Origin: DAOTYH01 sp034435015
GTDB lineage: Bacteria > Chloroflexota > Anaerolineae > Aggregatilineales > UBA3940
Direction of reading: 5' to 3'
NCBI GenBank assembly: GCA_034435015.1
Contig: DAOTYH010000045.1
Location: forward strand, 1 to 64,000
DNA: 64,000 bases
Positions 43,530 to 51,922 of this stretch are shown piece after piece; the first letter of the stretch is position 1; each line of letters opens with the position of its first letter. The translations under genes were made by a program, and so were the position numbers. The notes beneath the pieces are model-generated. The model searched no databases and was not told the origin of the DNA. It saw only the letters and a list, made by a program, of their open reading frames with translations.

Positions 43530-43567
43530 AAGAAAAAGACCTGCTCTTCAAGGCAGGTCTTTTTCTT
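43530..43567. terminator. Bidirectional terminator between the sulfur operon and glpK
   Basis: Fifteen-base perfect stem, AAGAAAAAGACCTGC (43530-43544) with its complement at 43553-43567, eight-base loop. A-runs and T-runs on both sides serve both convergent transcripts. Confidence 0.92.
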
Positions 43568-43574
43568 CGAGGGG

Positions 43575-45077
43575 TTACTCAACCCAACCGAATGTGCGTT
43601 CCACTGCCTTGAGCCATCCTCTGTAACCAGCCTCACGGGCCTCAGGACTCATCTTGGGATGCCATTCCCGATCAATCTGCCAGTTGGCCCGCAACTCATC
43701 TTCGCTAGCCCAGAATCCTACCGCCAGACCGGCGGCGTAAGCCGCTCCGAGCGAGGTTGTCTCTGACACAGTGGGGCGGATGACCGGCACGCCCAGTACG
43801 TCAGCCTGAAACTGCATAAGCAGTTCATTGACGACCATGCCCCCATCCACCTTGAGGGCGGTCAGGCTGACGCCGGAGTCTTTATTCATTGCATCCAGCA
43901 CCTCGCGGGTTTGGTAGGCTGTCGCCTCTAAAGCGGCGCGGGCAATATGGCCACGGTTAGTGTAGCGGGTCATCCCAACGATTACCCCCCTTGCATCACT
44001 CCGCCAGTAAGGGGCAAACAGGCCTGAGAAAGCTGGGACAAAATAAATCCCGCCGTTATCCTCGACGGATGCGGCCAATGCCTCGACATCCGAGGACCTT
44101 TCGATCAGGCCCAGGTTGTCACGTAGCCACTGCACGAGGGCACCTGTAATAGCGATCGAGCCTTCTAGCGCATAGACCGGCTTCTGCCCCCTGACCTGAT
44201 AGGCGACTGTTGTCAGCAGTCCGCTTTTCGAGGCGACGATCTCGTGCCCCGTGTTGAGAAGCATAAAGCAGCCTGTCCCGTAGGTGTTTTTGGCCTCACC
44301 GGGGCTGAAGCAAGTCTGCCCGTACAGAGCGGCCTGTTGATCGCCCAGATCGCCGCACACCGGCACCGTGTGTCCTACCGGTCCACTGGACAGTGTGATG
44401 CCATAGAATTGCGGATCGCTGGATGGCCTGATCTCCGGAAGCATCTGGCGGGGGATGCCCATAATCTGGAGGATCTCATCATCCCAGTCCAGTGTCTCCA
44501 GATTCATGAGCATCGTGCGGCTGGCGTTTGTGACGTCAGTGATGTGCTCACCGCCAGTCAGATTCCAGATCAGCCATGTGTCCATGTTGCCGAACAGCGC
44601 ATCGCCGCGCTCTGCGGCGGCTCGCAACCCATCTACATTGTCCAGTAACCACTTGATCTTAGGGCCGGAAAAATAGGTTGCCAACGGCAGGCCAACTTTG
44701 GCACGGAAGCGGTCCTGTCCGCCATCGAGCGCCAGCTCACTGCACAATTTAGCGGTGCGGGTATCCTGCCATACCAATGCATTGGCATAGGGCTTTCCAG
44801 TATGTTTGTCCCATACAACGGTTGTTTCACGCTGGTTGGTCACGCCGATGGCGACAAGGTCCTCAGGGTTGATCTCACCTTTTTCTAGTGCACCTCTGAT
44901 TACTTCTTGGGTACGTGCCCAGATTTCTATTGGGTCGTGTTCGACCCAGCCGGCCTGCGGGTAGATTTGTCTGTGTTCAAGCTGGTGAGAGGCGACTACT
45001 CTTCCGGTGTGATCGAAGATCATGAAACGAGTGCTGGTCGTGCCTTGATCGACTGCTCCAATGTATCGTTGAGGCAT
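43575..45077 (-). CDS. glpK: Glycerol kinase
   Basis: 500 residues of the FGGY family, standard GlpK length. GAVDQGTTSTRFMIFD, GVTNQRETTVVWD, NTYGTGCFMLLNTG and DGGMVVNELLMQFQADVL are characteristic. It phosphorylates glycerol to sn-glycerol 3-phosphate in the cytoplasm. It stands alone here, with no facilitator or glycerol-3-phosphate dehydrogenase next to it. Confidence 0.95.
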   Translation of the reverse strand: MPQRYIGAVDQGTTSTRFMIFDHTGRVVASHQLEHRQIYPQAGWVEHDPIEIWARTQEVIRGALEKGEINPEDLVAIGVTNQRETTVVWDKHTGKPYANALVWQDTRTAKLCSELALDGGQDRFRAKVGLPLATYFSGPKIKWLLDNVDGLRAAAERGDALFGNMDTWLIWNLTGGEHITDVTNASRTMLMNLETLDWDDEILQIMGIPRQMLPEIRPSSDPQFYGITLSSGPVGHTVPVCGDLGDQQAALYGQTCFSPGEAKNTYGTGCFMLLNTGHEIVASKSGLLTTVAYQVRGQKPVYALEGSIAITGALVQWLRDNLGLIERSSDVEALAASVEDNGGIYFVPAFSGLFAPYWRSDARGVIVGMTRYTNRGHIARAALEATAYQTREVLDAMNKDSGVSLTALKVDGGMVVNELLMQFQADVLGVPVIRPTVSETTSLGAAYAAGLAVGFWASEDELRANWQIDREWHPKMSPEAREAGYRGWLKAVERTFGWVE

Positions 45078-45195
45078 GATTCGCTGTCCCTTTTTAGCAG
45101 AAAGAAAGAAGGATAGGCTTGGACTACGGGCACGTTAATTATACAGGCATCTCTGTATCTGATGAAATACTATTCGTCGGACAGGGGCTTGTTTT

Positions 45196-46221
45196 CTAGT
45201 GCAGGGCTTTCTTGAGCATCAGCCACTCTGCCACCTCCCGAAAGCCGTAACGGGTGTACATTCCATAGGCAGTCGTGTTGCGGTGAGGGCTTGTATGGAG
45301 TTCCACCTCTCGGTAGCCGGCCTCAGCCATGAGCGCCAATGCTCCCTTCAACAGCAAGTTGCCGATACCGCGCCCCCTCAGACTGGGATCAAGTTGCAGA
45401 TCGAAAAGGACAACACGCCCCGCCCGCCGCATGGGATACCACTGACAGTGTCCTACGATGGTATCTCCCTGCGCAACTGCCAGAGTATCGTAGGGAGTGT
45501 CTATCCCAAAACGTTCGTAGCCATACCCCTTTTCCACACCCAGTGCCCAGGCGACAGGGCCAGGCCACGGCGATTGAGGTGTAGGACGCACCAGCTCCAA
45601 GCCATCTGGTGCCTGCTTGGGGACCTCGCCGCTGTGTAATAAAGCCGCCATGGAGACTTCCCGTACTTCATCGGGCTGGTAACCCGCCCGGTCCAGAAAG
45701 TCAAGCAGTCCGAGATCGTCGTGAGTAAGGCCGATCACCTCTGTTGAGCCGCAATAGGGCTGGCGCGGCCCCTCTTGAGTGTGATAGAACGGCGAACGCA
45801 GGCCGTGAATCCACACTACCTCACAGGCAGAGGCCAGTATCTTTTCGGCCTCTGCCAGCAAGGCTCGCCCTATACCCTGACGGCGTGCCACCCCGCGCAC
45901 ATAAGGCCCCAGGATGAAACCCTGTCCTGCTAGACGCCTATAACGGAGGATGTCTATGGGCGGCAGGATGGCATGTACCGCGCCAAGTAGTTTCCCTTGC
46001 TTATCCACAGCGAGCAACAAACCTGAAGCATCGAAGCCGGGATGAGCGAGAACACGCCGCCGGAATTCATCAGCTACCACAGGGGCCGCATTCCGGCGCC
46101 CCGCAATAGCCTCGTTGATCAGCGCGATCAGTGCATCAAGCAGGTTAGCAGTAAAAGGCCTGATCTCGAACTTCGTGGTGCTCCTCCTACTTTCGGACAG
46201 CCTGTGCCATTGTCCGGACAA
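45196..46221 (-). CDS. Tandem GNAT acetyltransferase
   Basis: 341 residues with two GNAT folds. The first (about 18-160) has the acetyl-CoA loop RGVARRQGIGRALLAEA. The second (about 195-340) has LDPSLRGRGIGNLLLKGAL and a Tyr-rich end (MYTRYGFREVAEWLML). The only standard start is the ATG at 46221, which overlaps nanE by 35 bases. The best ribosome site (AGGAGGAG) lies inside, just before an ACG codon, so the real start is uncertain. Co-transcribed with nanE; may acetylate an amino sugar or derivative. Confidence 0.75.
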   Translation of the reverse strand: MSGQWHRLSESRRSTTKFEIRPFTANLLDALIALINEAIAGRRNAAPVVADEFRRRVLAHPGFDASGLLLAVDKQGKLLGAVHAILPPIDILRYRRLAGQGFILGPYVRGVARRQGIGRALLAEAEKILASACEVVWIHGLRSPFYHTQEGPRQPYCGSTEVIGLTHDDLGLLDFLDRAGYQPDEVREVSMAALLHSGEVPKQAPDGLELVRPTPQSPWPGPVAWALGVEKGYGYERFGIDTPYDTLAVAQGDTIVGHCQWYPMRRAGRVVLFDLQLDPSLRGRGIGNLLLKGALALMAEAGYREVELHTSPHRNTTAYGMYTRYGFREVAEWLMLKKALH

Positions 46222-46891
46222 ACTCAGCCATGACGGCTTCGGGTGCGGTCAATGCAGTGCCAACAACAACGGCATATGCACCCGCCTCAAGCGCTTCTAC
46301 ACATTGCTCCGGCGTCTTGAAGTGTCCCTCGGCAATAACGGGAACTGGTACGGTCTTGACCAACTCCCGAATCAAGCCAATGGCCGGGCCAGGGATTTTT
46401 TCATCCGGGTAAGCGTAGCGTGCTGATGTTGTGGCAACAATGTCCACCCCCTGCTCAACAGCAAAGACTGCGTCAGAGACGGTAGCAATGTCAGCCATTA
46501 CAAGCACGTCCAACTCCTGCTTGATCCGGCGGATGCGTGTCTTGAGGGCCTCTACGTCCCGGTCATATTCTGGCAGTACATGCAGGGCAACAATCTCACT
46601 GCCCAGCCGTGCAACCTCAGCCGCCGCCTCAAAGGTAGGGGTGATATAAACACGAGGATGCTGAACAGGCAGGCGAATCTTGTAAATGCCTATCATAGGA
46701 AGCTTGACAACTCCCTTGATAGCGGCAATATCTAGGGGGCCATCTGCACGGATACCAACCGCACCTGCCATCTCAGCGGCGCGCGCCATAGCGGCCATAT
46801 AGGCTGGGCCATGAAGGGGTGCTCCGGGTGCCGCCTGACAAGATACGATCAGACCCCCTTTCATTCCCAGGTCATCTAGCTTGTGGGGCAT
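46187..46891 (-). CDS. nanE: N-acetylmannosamine-6-phosphate 2-epimerase NanE
   Basis: 234-residue TIM barrel. GGLIVSCQAAPGAPLHGP, GAVGIRADGPLDI, LPMIGIYKI, VMADIATVSDAV, and PVIAEGHFKTPEQ with AYAVVVGTALT match NanE. It converts ManNAc-6-P to GlcNAc-6-P in the cytoplasm. AAAGGATGAACG precedes the ATG. The operator palindrome at 46957-46972 lies on its predicted transcription start. Confidence 0.92.
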   Translation of the reverse strand: MPHKLDDLGMKGGLIVSCQAAPGAPLHGPAYMAAMARAAEMAGAVGIRADGPLDIAAIKGVVKLPMIGIYKIRLPVQHPRVYITPTFEAAAEVARLGSEIVALHVLPEYDRDVEALKTRIRRIKQELDVLVMADIATVSDAVFAVEQGVDIVATTSARYAYPDEKIPGPAIGLIRELVKTVPVPVIAEGHFKTPEQCVEALEAGAYAVVVGTALTAPEAVMAEFVRTMAQAVRK

Positions 46892-46956
46892 CGTTCATCC
46901 TTTCTAGCGTGCCACATCCTGCACAATCAATTACTGGCAGAGGGGTAATTTGGTAT

Positions 46957-46972
46957 AGATGTATATACATCT
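46957..46972. promoter_or_regulatory. GntR/HutC operator at the nanE promoter
   Basis: Perfect 16-base palindrome AGATGTATATACATCT. Two sites of similar form (ATGTCTATACA) lie before gntR (47054-47067) and before the downstream GNAT-ABC operon (53999-54009). Confidence 0.7.
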
Positions 46973-46974
46973 TT

Positions 46975-47004
46975 AGCTTAGCATGGGGATTCGGCGTGTG
47001 TCAA
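46975..47004 (-). promoter_or_regulatory. nanE promoter
   Basis: Leftward TTGACA (46999-47004) and TAAGCT (46975-46980), 18 bases apart. Transcription would start inside the palindromic operator. Confidence 0.55.
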
Positions 47005-47014
47005 GCAGTTGCTA

Positions 47015-47043
47015 TTGACAACAACCCGAACTGTTTCTATAGT
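47015..47043 (+). promoter_or_regulatory. gntR operon promoter
   Basis: TTGACA (47015-47020) and TATAGT (47038-47043) with exactly 17 bases between, near consensus. Divergent from the nanE promoter. Confidence 0.8.
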
Positions 47044-47053
47044 GTAATGTAAA

Positions 47054-47067
47054 GATGTCTATACAAC
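47054..47067. promoter_or_regulatory. GntR/HutC operator at the gntR promoter
   Basis: GATGTCTATACAAC, an imperfect copy of the nanE palindrome, covering the expected transcription start and early leader of the regulator gene. Confidence 0.6.
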
Positions 47068-47092
47068 GTTGCCTCAGAGTAGTAATGAAGAC

Positions 47093-47827
47093 ATGACTTT
47101 ATCTAAAAACAGTGTCATACCACTCTATTATCAGCTCAAAGTATGGCTACTTGAGCAAATTGACAGTGGACGTTTCTCACCCGGTGATCAAGTACCAACT
47201 GAACACGAGTTATGCCAGCAATTCGGCCTGAGCCGCGGGACGGTACGTCAGGCGCTCAAGGAATTAGTCTCTGAGGGGCGGCTCTATCTGGTTCGCGGGC
47301 GGGGTACTTTCGTGGCCGAGTTGCCTCAGGAGAAATGGTCAGTTGCCACGTTTGTCAGTATGTCAGAGGCACTGGAACGGAAGGGCGTTCCTTACGAGAC
47401 CATTGTACTAGAGAAGAAGTCTCTGAGGGCTGATCCTCTGGTAGCAACTAACCTGCAGGTTGAAGCGGGCGAACCGGTTGTCTTCCTCAAGCGACTGCGC
47501 ACAGTCAATCAAGAGCCTTTTGTGATCTATCACTCTTACCTTCTGGAAAAGATCGCCGCCCCTCTTTATCAGGTTGATCTAAACAACCGCTCATTGTACA
47601 AGGTGCTGGAAGAGACATGCGGGGTGCACGTTGCGTTTATGGATCGTACCATTCTCGTCCGGCTGGCAACAGATGACGAGGCATCCATCCTTCAGGTAGC
47701 TCCCCGCACAGCCGTTCATGTCTTTGAGGAATTAGCCTTCGATTCGGATGGAAGGCCGGTAGAATTTGGCAATAGCATTTTCAGAGGAGACAAAAGCCGT
47801 TTTCAGCTCCGTATTACACGGCTCTGA
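47093..47827 (+). CDS. GntR family regulator, HutC/UTRA type
   Basis: 244 residues from the ATG at 47093; the frame is open from a TTG at 47069, but that overlaps the operator. The winged helix has PLYYQLKVWLLEQIDSGRF, QFGLSRGTVRQALKELVSEG and RGRGTFVAE. A UTRA ligand domain follows (about 90-240; GEPVVFLKRLRTVNQEPF, VFEELAFDSDGRPVEF). UTRA proteins often sense phosphorylated sugars. Site arrangement suggests it represses nanE, its own operon and the ABC operon. Confidence 0.9.
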   Translation: MTLSKNSVIPLYYQLKVWLLEQIDSGRFSPGDQVPTEHELCQQFGLSRGTVRQALKELVSEGRLYLVRGRGTFVAELPQEKWSVATFVSMSEALERKGVPYETIVLEKKSLRADPLVATNLQVEAGEPVVFLKRLRTVNQEPFVIYHSYLLEKIAAPLYQVDLNNRSLYKVLEETCGVHVAFMDRTILVRLATDDEASILQVAPRTAVHVFEELAFDSDGRPVEFGNSIFRGDKSRFQLRITRL

Positions 47828-47874
47828 ATCCCCTCATCTTTCTCCGCTCTTTGTTAACACACTGGGAGTCATTC

Positions 47875-48549
47875 TTGATCAAAGGTGCTATCTTCGATTT
47901 AGACGGGCTGATGGTCGACAGTGAGCCGCTGGCTTTTCGGGCGTGGCAAATCAGCTTATCACCTTTTGGGGCAGAGCTTACTTCGCTACAGTATAAGCAC
48001 CTGATCGGCCTCAGCCGTCGTGTGGTACTGGATTACATCATTGAGCAAACTGGCATTAGTCTATCAAGTGAAGAGCTTGACGAACTCTTTAACTCAAACC
48101 TGTTCTCGCTCGTAGACAGCGGCCAATTACAGCTTATGCCTGGCCTACTGCCTTTGCTGGATGAGCTGGCAGGGCGTGATTATCGGTTAGGGATTGCCTC
48201 CAACAGCCCTGCTCATTATGTGCAGAGGGTAGCGGCCAGCGCTGGGATCGCTGACCGTTTTGCCTGTATGGTCAGTGCAGAGGAAGTAGCCCGTGGCAAG
48301 CCAGCCCCTGATGTCTATTTGGAGGCCGCCCGCCGTCTGGGGATTGCCCCTGCCTGCGCTCTGGCCTTTGAAGATTCGCCCAGCGGGATCCAGGCGGCCC
48401 GGTCAGCGGGCATGTACTGTGTGTTCGTCCCTAACCCAGATATTGATCCAGTCAGCCTAGGCGAGGGGGTAGAAGTCTTTCCTTCGCTCAGTGACTGCCT
48501 TGCTTCACTGGATGAAGTTTTGCTACATGCCTCCCATACTGGCAACTGA
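47875..48549 (+). CDS. HAD phosphatase/mutase, beta-phosphoglucomutase-like
   Basis: 224 residues. Motif I FDLDGLMVDSEP, motif II GIASNSPAHYV, motif III Lys in ARGKPAPDVYLEA and motif IV FEDSPSGIQAA are all present with a C1-type helical cap. Sugar-phosphate phosphatase or mutase is likely. I chose a TTG start at 47875 (MIKGAIFDLDG) with GGGAG seven bases before; the frame is open from 47851. Second gene of the sugar operon. Confidence 0.84.
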   Translation: MIKGAIFDLDGLMVDSEPLAFRAWQISLSPFGAELTSLQYKHLIGLSRRVVLDYIIEQTGISLSSEELDELFNSNLFSLVDSGQLQLMPGLLPLLDELAGRDYRLGIASNSPAHYVQRVAASAGIADRFACMVSAEEVARGKPAPDVYLEAARRLGIAPACALAFEDSPSGIQAARSAGMYCVFVPNPDIDPVSLGEGVEVFPSLSDCLASLDEVLLHASHTGN

Positions 48550-48597
48550 TCACATTGTCCCTATAAGGCTGACCCAAGCAAGTGAGGGAAGAGGAAT

Positions 48598-49473
48598 ATG
48601 TTCCGTCTGGGTGTGATCACTGACGAGATCAGTGACAATTTTGAGCGGGCACTGGATATTGTCGGTGAGTGGGGTTTGCAGGATATTGAGATTCATACGC
48701 TATGGGATACCTACGTTGAGGCCCTGACGGATGAACAGGTTGCCCGCCTGCAAACTATCCTAAAAGAGCGCCGCCTGCGTCTGGTTGTTCTCGACTCGAC
48801 GGCCTTCCTGCGTTGTCCGCTGTATGGCGATGTTGTCCCTGAAAGCTGGAGCAGGCGGTTTCAGTCTATTGGTGGAACTTTCGATGTTCACCTGTCCGCT
48901 TTGGAACGTTGTCTCCAGATAGCCCAGCGACTGGAAGTCCCCTTTGTGCGAATCTTCGGCTTCTGGGGTGCGGGTAAACTGACACAAGAGGTGATTCAAG
49001 AGATAGCCAGCCAATTACAGATGCCGATCAGGCTGGCTGTTCAAGCGGGGGTTGTGCTGGTTCTGGAAAACTGCCCGCACACCTATCTGGATCATACCCG
49101 CCATGCGTTGCGTGTGCTGGAGCTGGTCAATTCTCCATATCTTCGCCTGCTCTGGGACCCCTCTAATGCCTACCGTAGCGGCGAGAAAGACGTAGCAGAC
49201 CTGGTCAGCGAAGTGTCTCCCTTTCTGGCGCATATGCATGTAAAGGGAGTGACTCTCGACAGCCGTGCTCTCAGAGGGCGGGAATATGTCATGATTGAAA
49301 AAGGTGACATAGACTATCGGCATCTGCTTCAGCAGGTGATGTTGGCTGGCTATGAGGGCGTCGTCTCACTGGAGCCGCATTATGCCCTGCCTAAAGGTGG
49401 ACGCGAAGGAGCCGCGCAGGAGTCATTCGGCAGTTTGTTGCGTATCGTAAACTCGCTTAGGTGTAGAGACTAG
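48598..49473 (+). CDS. Xylose-isomerase-like TIM-barrel sugar epimerase
   Basis: 291 residues. Family features: RLGVITDEISDNFERALDI at the start, VLENCPHTYLD (metal Glu), LLWDPSNAYRSG (Asp), AHMHVKGVTLD (His) and VSLEPHYA (Glu). It probably interconverts ketose or aldose forms in the operon's sugar pathway. AAGAGGAAT precedes the ATG. Confidence 0.82.
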   Translation: MFRLGVITDEISDNFERALDIVGEWGLQDIEIHTLWDTYVEALTDEQVARLQTILKERRLRLVVLDSTAFLRCPLYGDVVPESWSRRFQSIGGTFDVHLSALERCLQIAQRLEVPFVRIFGFWGAGKLTQEVIQEIASQLQMPIRLAVQAGVVLVLENCPHTYLDHTRHALRVLELVNSPYLRLLWDPSNAYRSGEKDVADLVSEVSPFLAHMHVKGVTLDSRALRGREYVMIEKGDIDYRHLLQQVMLAGYEGVVSLEPHYALPKGGREGAAQESFGSLLRIVNSLRCRD

Positions 49474-49501
49474 AGGCAGGGGCGGTGGTAAGGAGTTCTA
49501 A

Positions 49502-50167
49502 ATGAGTAGCGCCGTTGCAGAGATGCGTGCCAAAATCGCCGAGCTTGGCGCTTTGATGTTTGACCGCCGCTTGACCGACATGGCCGGCGGCAACATCAGC
49601 GCCCGTGTAGGTGACGTTATCTGTATCACACCTCGTTATGCAGGCAGTAAGTTTCGCTGGCGGCTAAGACCTGAACAGGTTCTTGTCGTTGATCTGCACG
49701 GGAAGCAGTTGGATGGCGAAGGCGAGGCCTCGCGTGAGGCTAAAGTCCATGTACGGCTGTTGAACGAATTCCCTGACGGGGGGGCGGTTGTCCATGGTCA
49801 TGCTCGGAATGCGCTGGTATTCTGTGCGGCGGCCCAGCCCATTCCGCCTGTGTTGGAAGATACGTTGAAGTTTGGAGAGATCAAGGTGGCTGAGTTTGCT
49901 CCTGCACACAGCCCTCAGCTCGCTGAGAACATCTTGGCAGTACTACGCGGGCAAGAAAGCCGGATTCGCACTCAGGCCGCCGCAGTAGTAGCACCATGGC
50001 ATGGGCTGTTCGTGCTAGGCAAAGACCTTGACGCAGCCGTGGACGCTCTTGAGCGTATTGACACCAACGCCCGTTGCATTCTGCTGGGCAGGTTACTCAC
50101 TAACGGCAATATCACTCTGGAACAACAGGGGGAAGCGCTGGCAAGGGCCATAGAGGCGTTCAAATGA
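49502..50167 (+). CDS. Class II aldolase/adducin family protein
   Basis: 221 residues. DMAGGNISARVGDVICITP, the zinc His pair in VVHGHARNALVF and a third His in APWHGLFVLG support a FucA/AraD-type zinc aldolase or epimerase. AAGGAG precedes the start. It is coupled to the PfkB kinase by an ATGA overlap. Kinase plus aldolase suggests cleavage of a ketose-1-phosphate or bisphosphate to dihydroxyacetone phosphate and an aldehyde. Confidence 0.84.
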   Translation: MSSAVAEMRAKIAELGALMFDRRLTDMAGGNISARVGDVICITPRYAGSKFRWRLRPEQVLVVDLHGKQLDGEGEASREAKVHVRLLNEFPDGGAVVHGHARNALVFCAAAQPIPPVLEDTLKFGEIKVAEFAPAHSPQLAENILAVLRGQESRIRTQAAAVVAPWHGLFVLGKDLDAAVDALERIDTNARCILLGRLLTNGNITLEQQGEALARAIEAFK

Positions 50168-51108
50168 TTGTCACAGTGACTCCTAATACAGCCATTGATC
50201 GTACACTGTTTGTGCCATCGTTTAAGCTGAATCAGACCATTCGAGCCAGCAGGGTTGCTATCGGAATGGGGGGCAAGGCGGCAGATGCCTCGTGGGTTCT
50301 TGGAGAGCTGGGCATCCCTAGTTTGGCTTTGGGGTTTGCGGCAGGGCAGACGGGGCAACAGATGGAAGCCATGCTCCAGTCACGCGGCGTTACGACTGAC
50401 TTTGTTTGGGTACAGGGAGAGACGCGCATCAATACGCTGATCGTATGTGAGGATGGGAGCGGCCAGTCTACCATTACGGTTGAGATGCTAACTGTTGGCC
50501 CAGCGGATGTAGAGGCCTTGTTAGCCCGCTACCGGACGGCCTTAGCAGAAGGGGCTACCTGCGTCGTCATGGGCGGCAGTGTGCCTCCCCATGCATCCCC
50601 CTCAATCTACACTCAGATGATTCAGGAGGCGGTCGAAAGGGGCATTCCCGTAGTGTTTGACGCCAGCGGTGCGGCGTTACGAGCTGGCCTTGCAGGCGGG
50701 CCTACCTTCATCAAGCCTAACCGCACAGAACTGGAGGAAATTGTAGGACATCCTATCTCATCTATAGAGACAGCCTATCGGGCCGCATGCGACATACAAC
50801 AAAGTTTTGGTACATCGCTGGTTGTCACGCTAGGAGAGGAAGGGGCATTGGCCGTGCTCCCTGATCGAGCTTATCGTATTCCGCCATTGCAGGTTGAAGT
50901 GTCCAGCACAGCGGGTGCAGGAGACGGAGTACTAGCTGGTCTAGCGGCTGTTCTGTCGCGGGGCAGGCCGCTTGAGGACGGATTACGGTTGGGCTTTGCG
51001 GCGGCAGGAGCAATATTAATGACCCCTGCCACTGCTGACTGCCGTCGGGCCGATGTCGAGCGTCTAGTGCCGCTTGTTGAACTGATCCCCTATGGGGAGG
51101 GCGGCTAG
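50164..51108 (+). CDS. PfkB-family sugar kinase, 1-phosphofructokinase type
   Basis: 314 residues. The start IVTVTPNTAIDRTLFVPSF is characteristic of the FruK/LacC/PfkB subgroup. The usual GGKGINVA reads GGKAADASWVLGELG. The C-terminal anion hole and base are SSTAGAGDGVLAGLAA. It should phosphorylate a sugar phosphate or ketose. Its start codon overlaps the aldolase stop, so the two are made together. Confidence 0.86.
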   Translation: MIVTVTPNTAIDRTLFVPSFKLNQTIRASRVAIGMGGKAADASWVLGELGIPSLALGFAAGQTGQQMEAMLQSRGVTTDFVWVQGETRINTLIVCEDGSGQSTITVEMLTVGPADVEALLARYRTALAEGATCVVMGGSVPPHASPSIYTQMIQEAVERGIPVVFDASGAALRAGLAGGPTFIKPNRTELEEIVGHPISSIETAYRAACDIQQSFGTSLVVTLGEEGALAVLPDRAYRIPPLQVEVSSTAGAGDGVLAGLAAVLSRGRPLEDGLRLGFAAAGAILMTPATADCRRADVERLVPLVELIPYGEGG

Positions 51109-51151
51109 CGTATGCCTCTCATTCGTTTTTTTGCCTCAGGGGGAAAGAAAG

Positions 51152-51901
51152 ATGACTGACCCTATCAGCCGCTATCTCAACATATGTATTGAGCAGTTGA
51201 CCCAGCTTCGTGACCATTCTGCCGAAGCGATTGATGCGGCGGCTCATGCAGTGGCCGATGCTATTCAGGCTGGCAGGAGTTACTTTCTGTTTGGCAGTGG
51301 ACACTCTGCGCTGATTGCTCATGAAGCCTTCTGGCGGGCAGGCGGGCTGGCTCCTGCCATGCCTATCCCTGATCCCTCCGGCGGGGATGCAGAACGATTA
51401 CCCGGCTATGGTGCGGTCCTTCTAGGGCACTATGATCTCCAGCGGGGAGATGTGATAGTTGTGATCTCAAACTCTGGCATCAATCCGTTGCCTGTTGAGA
51501 TAGCCATTGAATGCAAGGAGCGCGGCCTGACGGTGATTGCTATCACCTGCCTCGCTCATTCCCAAGCCGTTCCTTCCCGTCATGCCAGCGGTAAGAAGCT
51601 GTACGAGGTGGCGGACATCGTCATTGATACGCAAGGCGTTCCGGGCGATGCTGCGCTTGAACTTCCGGGTGTGCCAGGGCGTATAGGACCGACTTCCACG
51701 GTGCTGGGTGCGGCTATTGTCGAGGCGATCTCCGTCCGGGCGGCGGCGCTCCTAGCAGAGCGGGGTATCGTGCCGCCTGTGCTTATCAGTTCTAACCTGC
51801 CTGAGGGGGACAGGCACAATCGTAAGTTGATTGAGCAGTATCGGGGCAAGCTGATCCGTTACGAAGTCCCAACAGTGGATGCTAGCCCCATCAAGTCCTG
51901 A
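51152..51901 (+). CDS. SIS-domain protein (UPF0309-like)
   Basis: 249 residues. The SIS fold shows YFLFGSGHSALIAHEAFWRAGG, GDVIVVISNSGINPLPVEIA and TSTVLGAAIVEAISVRAAALL. Members bind phosphosugars and include isomerases and regulators. Start at 51152 behind GGGGGAAAGAAAG; the frame opens at 51092 inside the kinase gene. It is distinct from the two-SIS isomerase at 59193. Confidence 0.82.
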   Translation: MTDPISRYLNICIEQLTQLRDHSAEAIDAAAHAVADAIQAGRSYFLFGSGHSALIAHEAFWRAGGLAPAMPIPDPSGGDAERLPGYGAVLLGHYDLQRGDVIVVISNSGINPLPVEIAIECKERGLTVIAITCLAHSQAVPSRHASGKKLYEVADIVIDTQGVPGDAALELPGVPGRIGPTSTVLGAAIVEAISVRAAALLAERGIVPPVLISSNLPEGDRHNRKLIEQYRGKLIRYEVPTVDASPIKS

Positions 51902-51922
51902 GTGGCTGACAGGAGAATGCCT

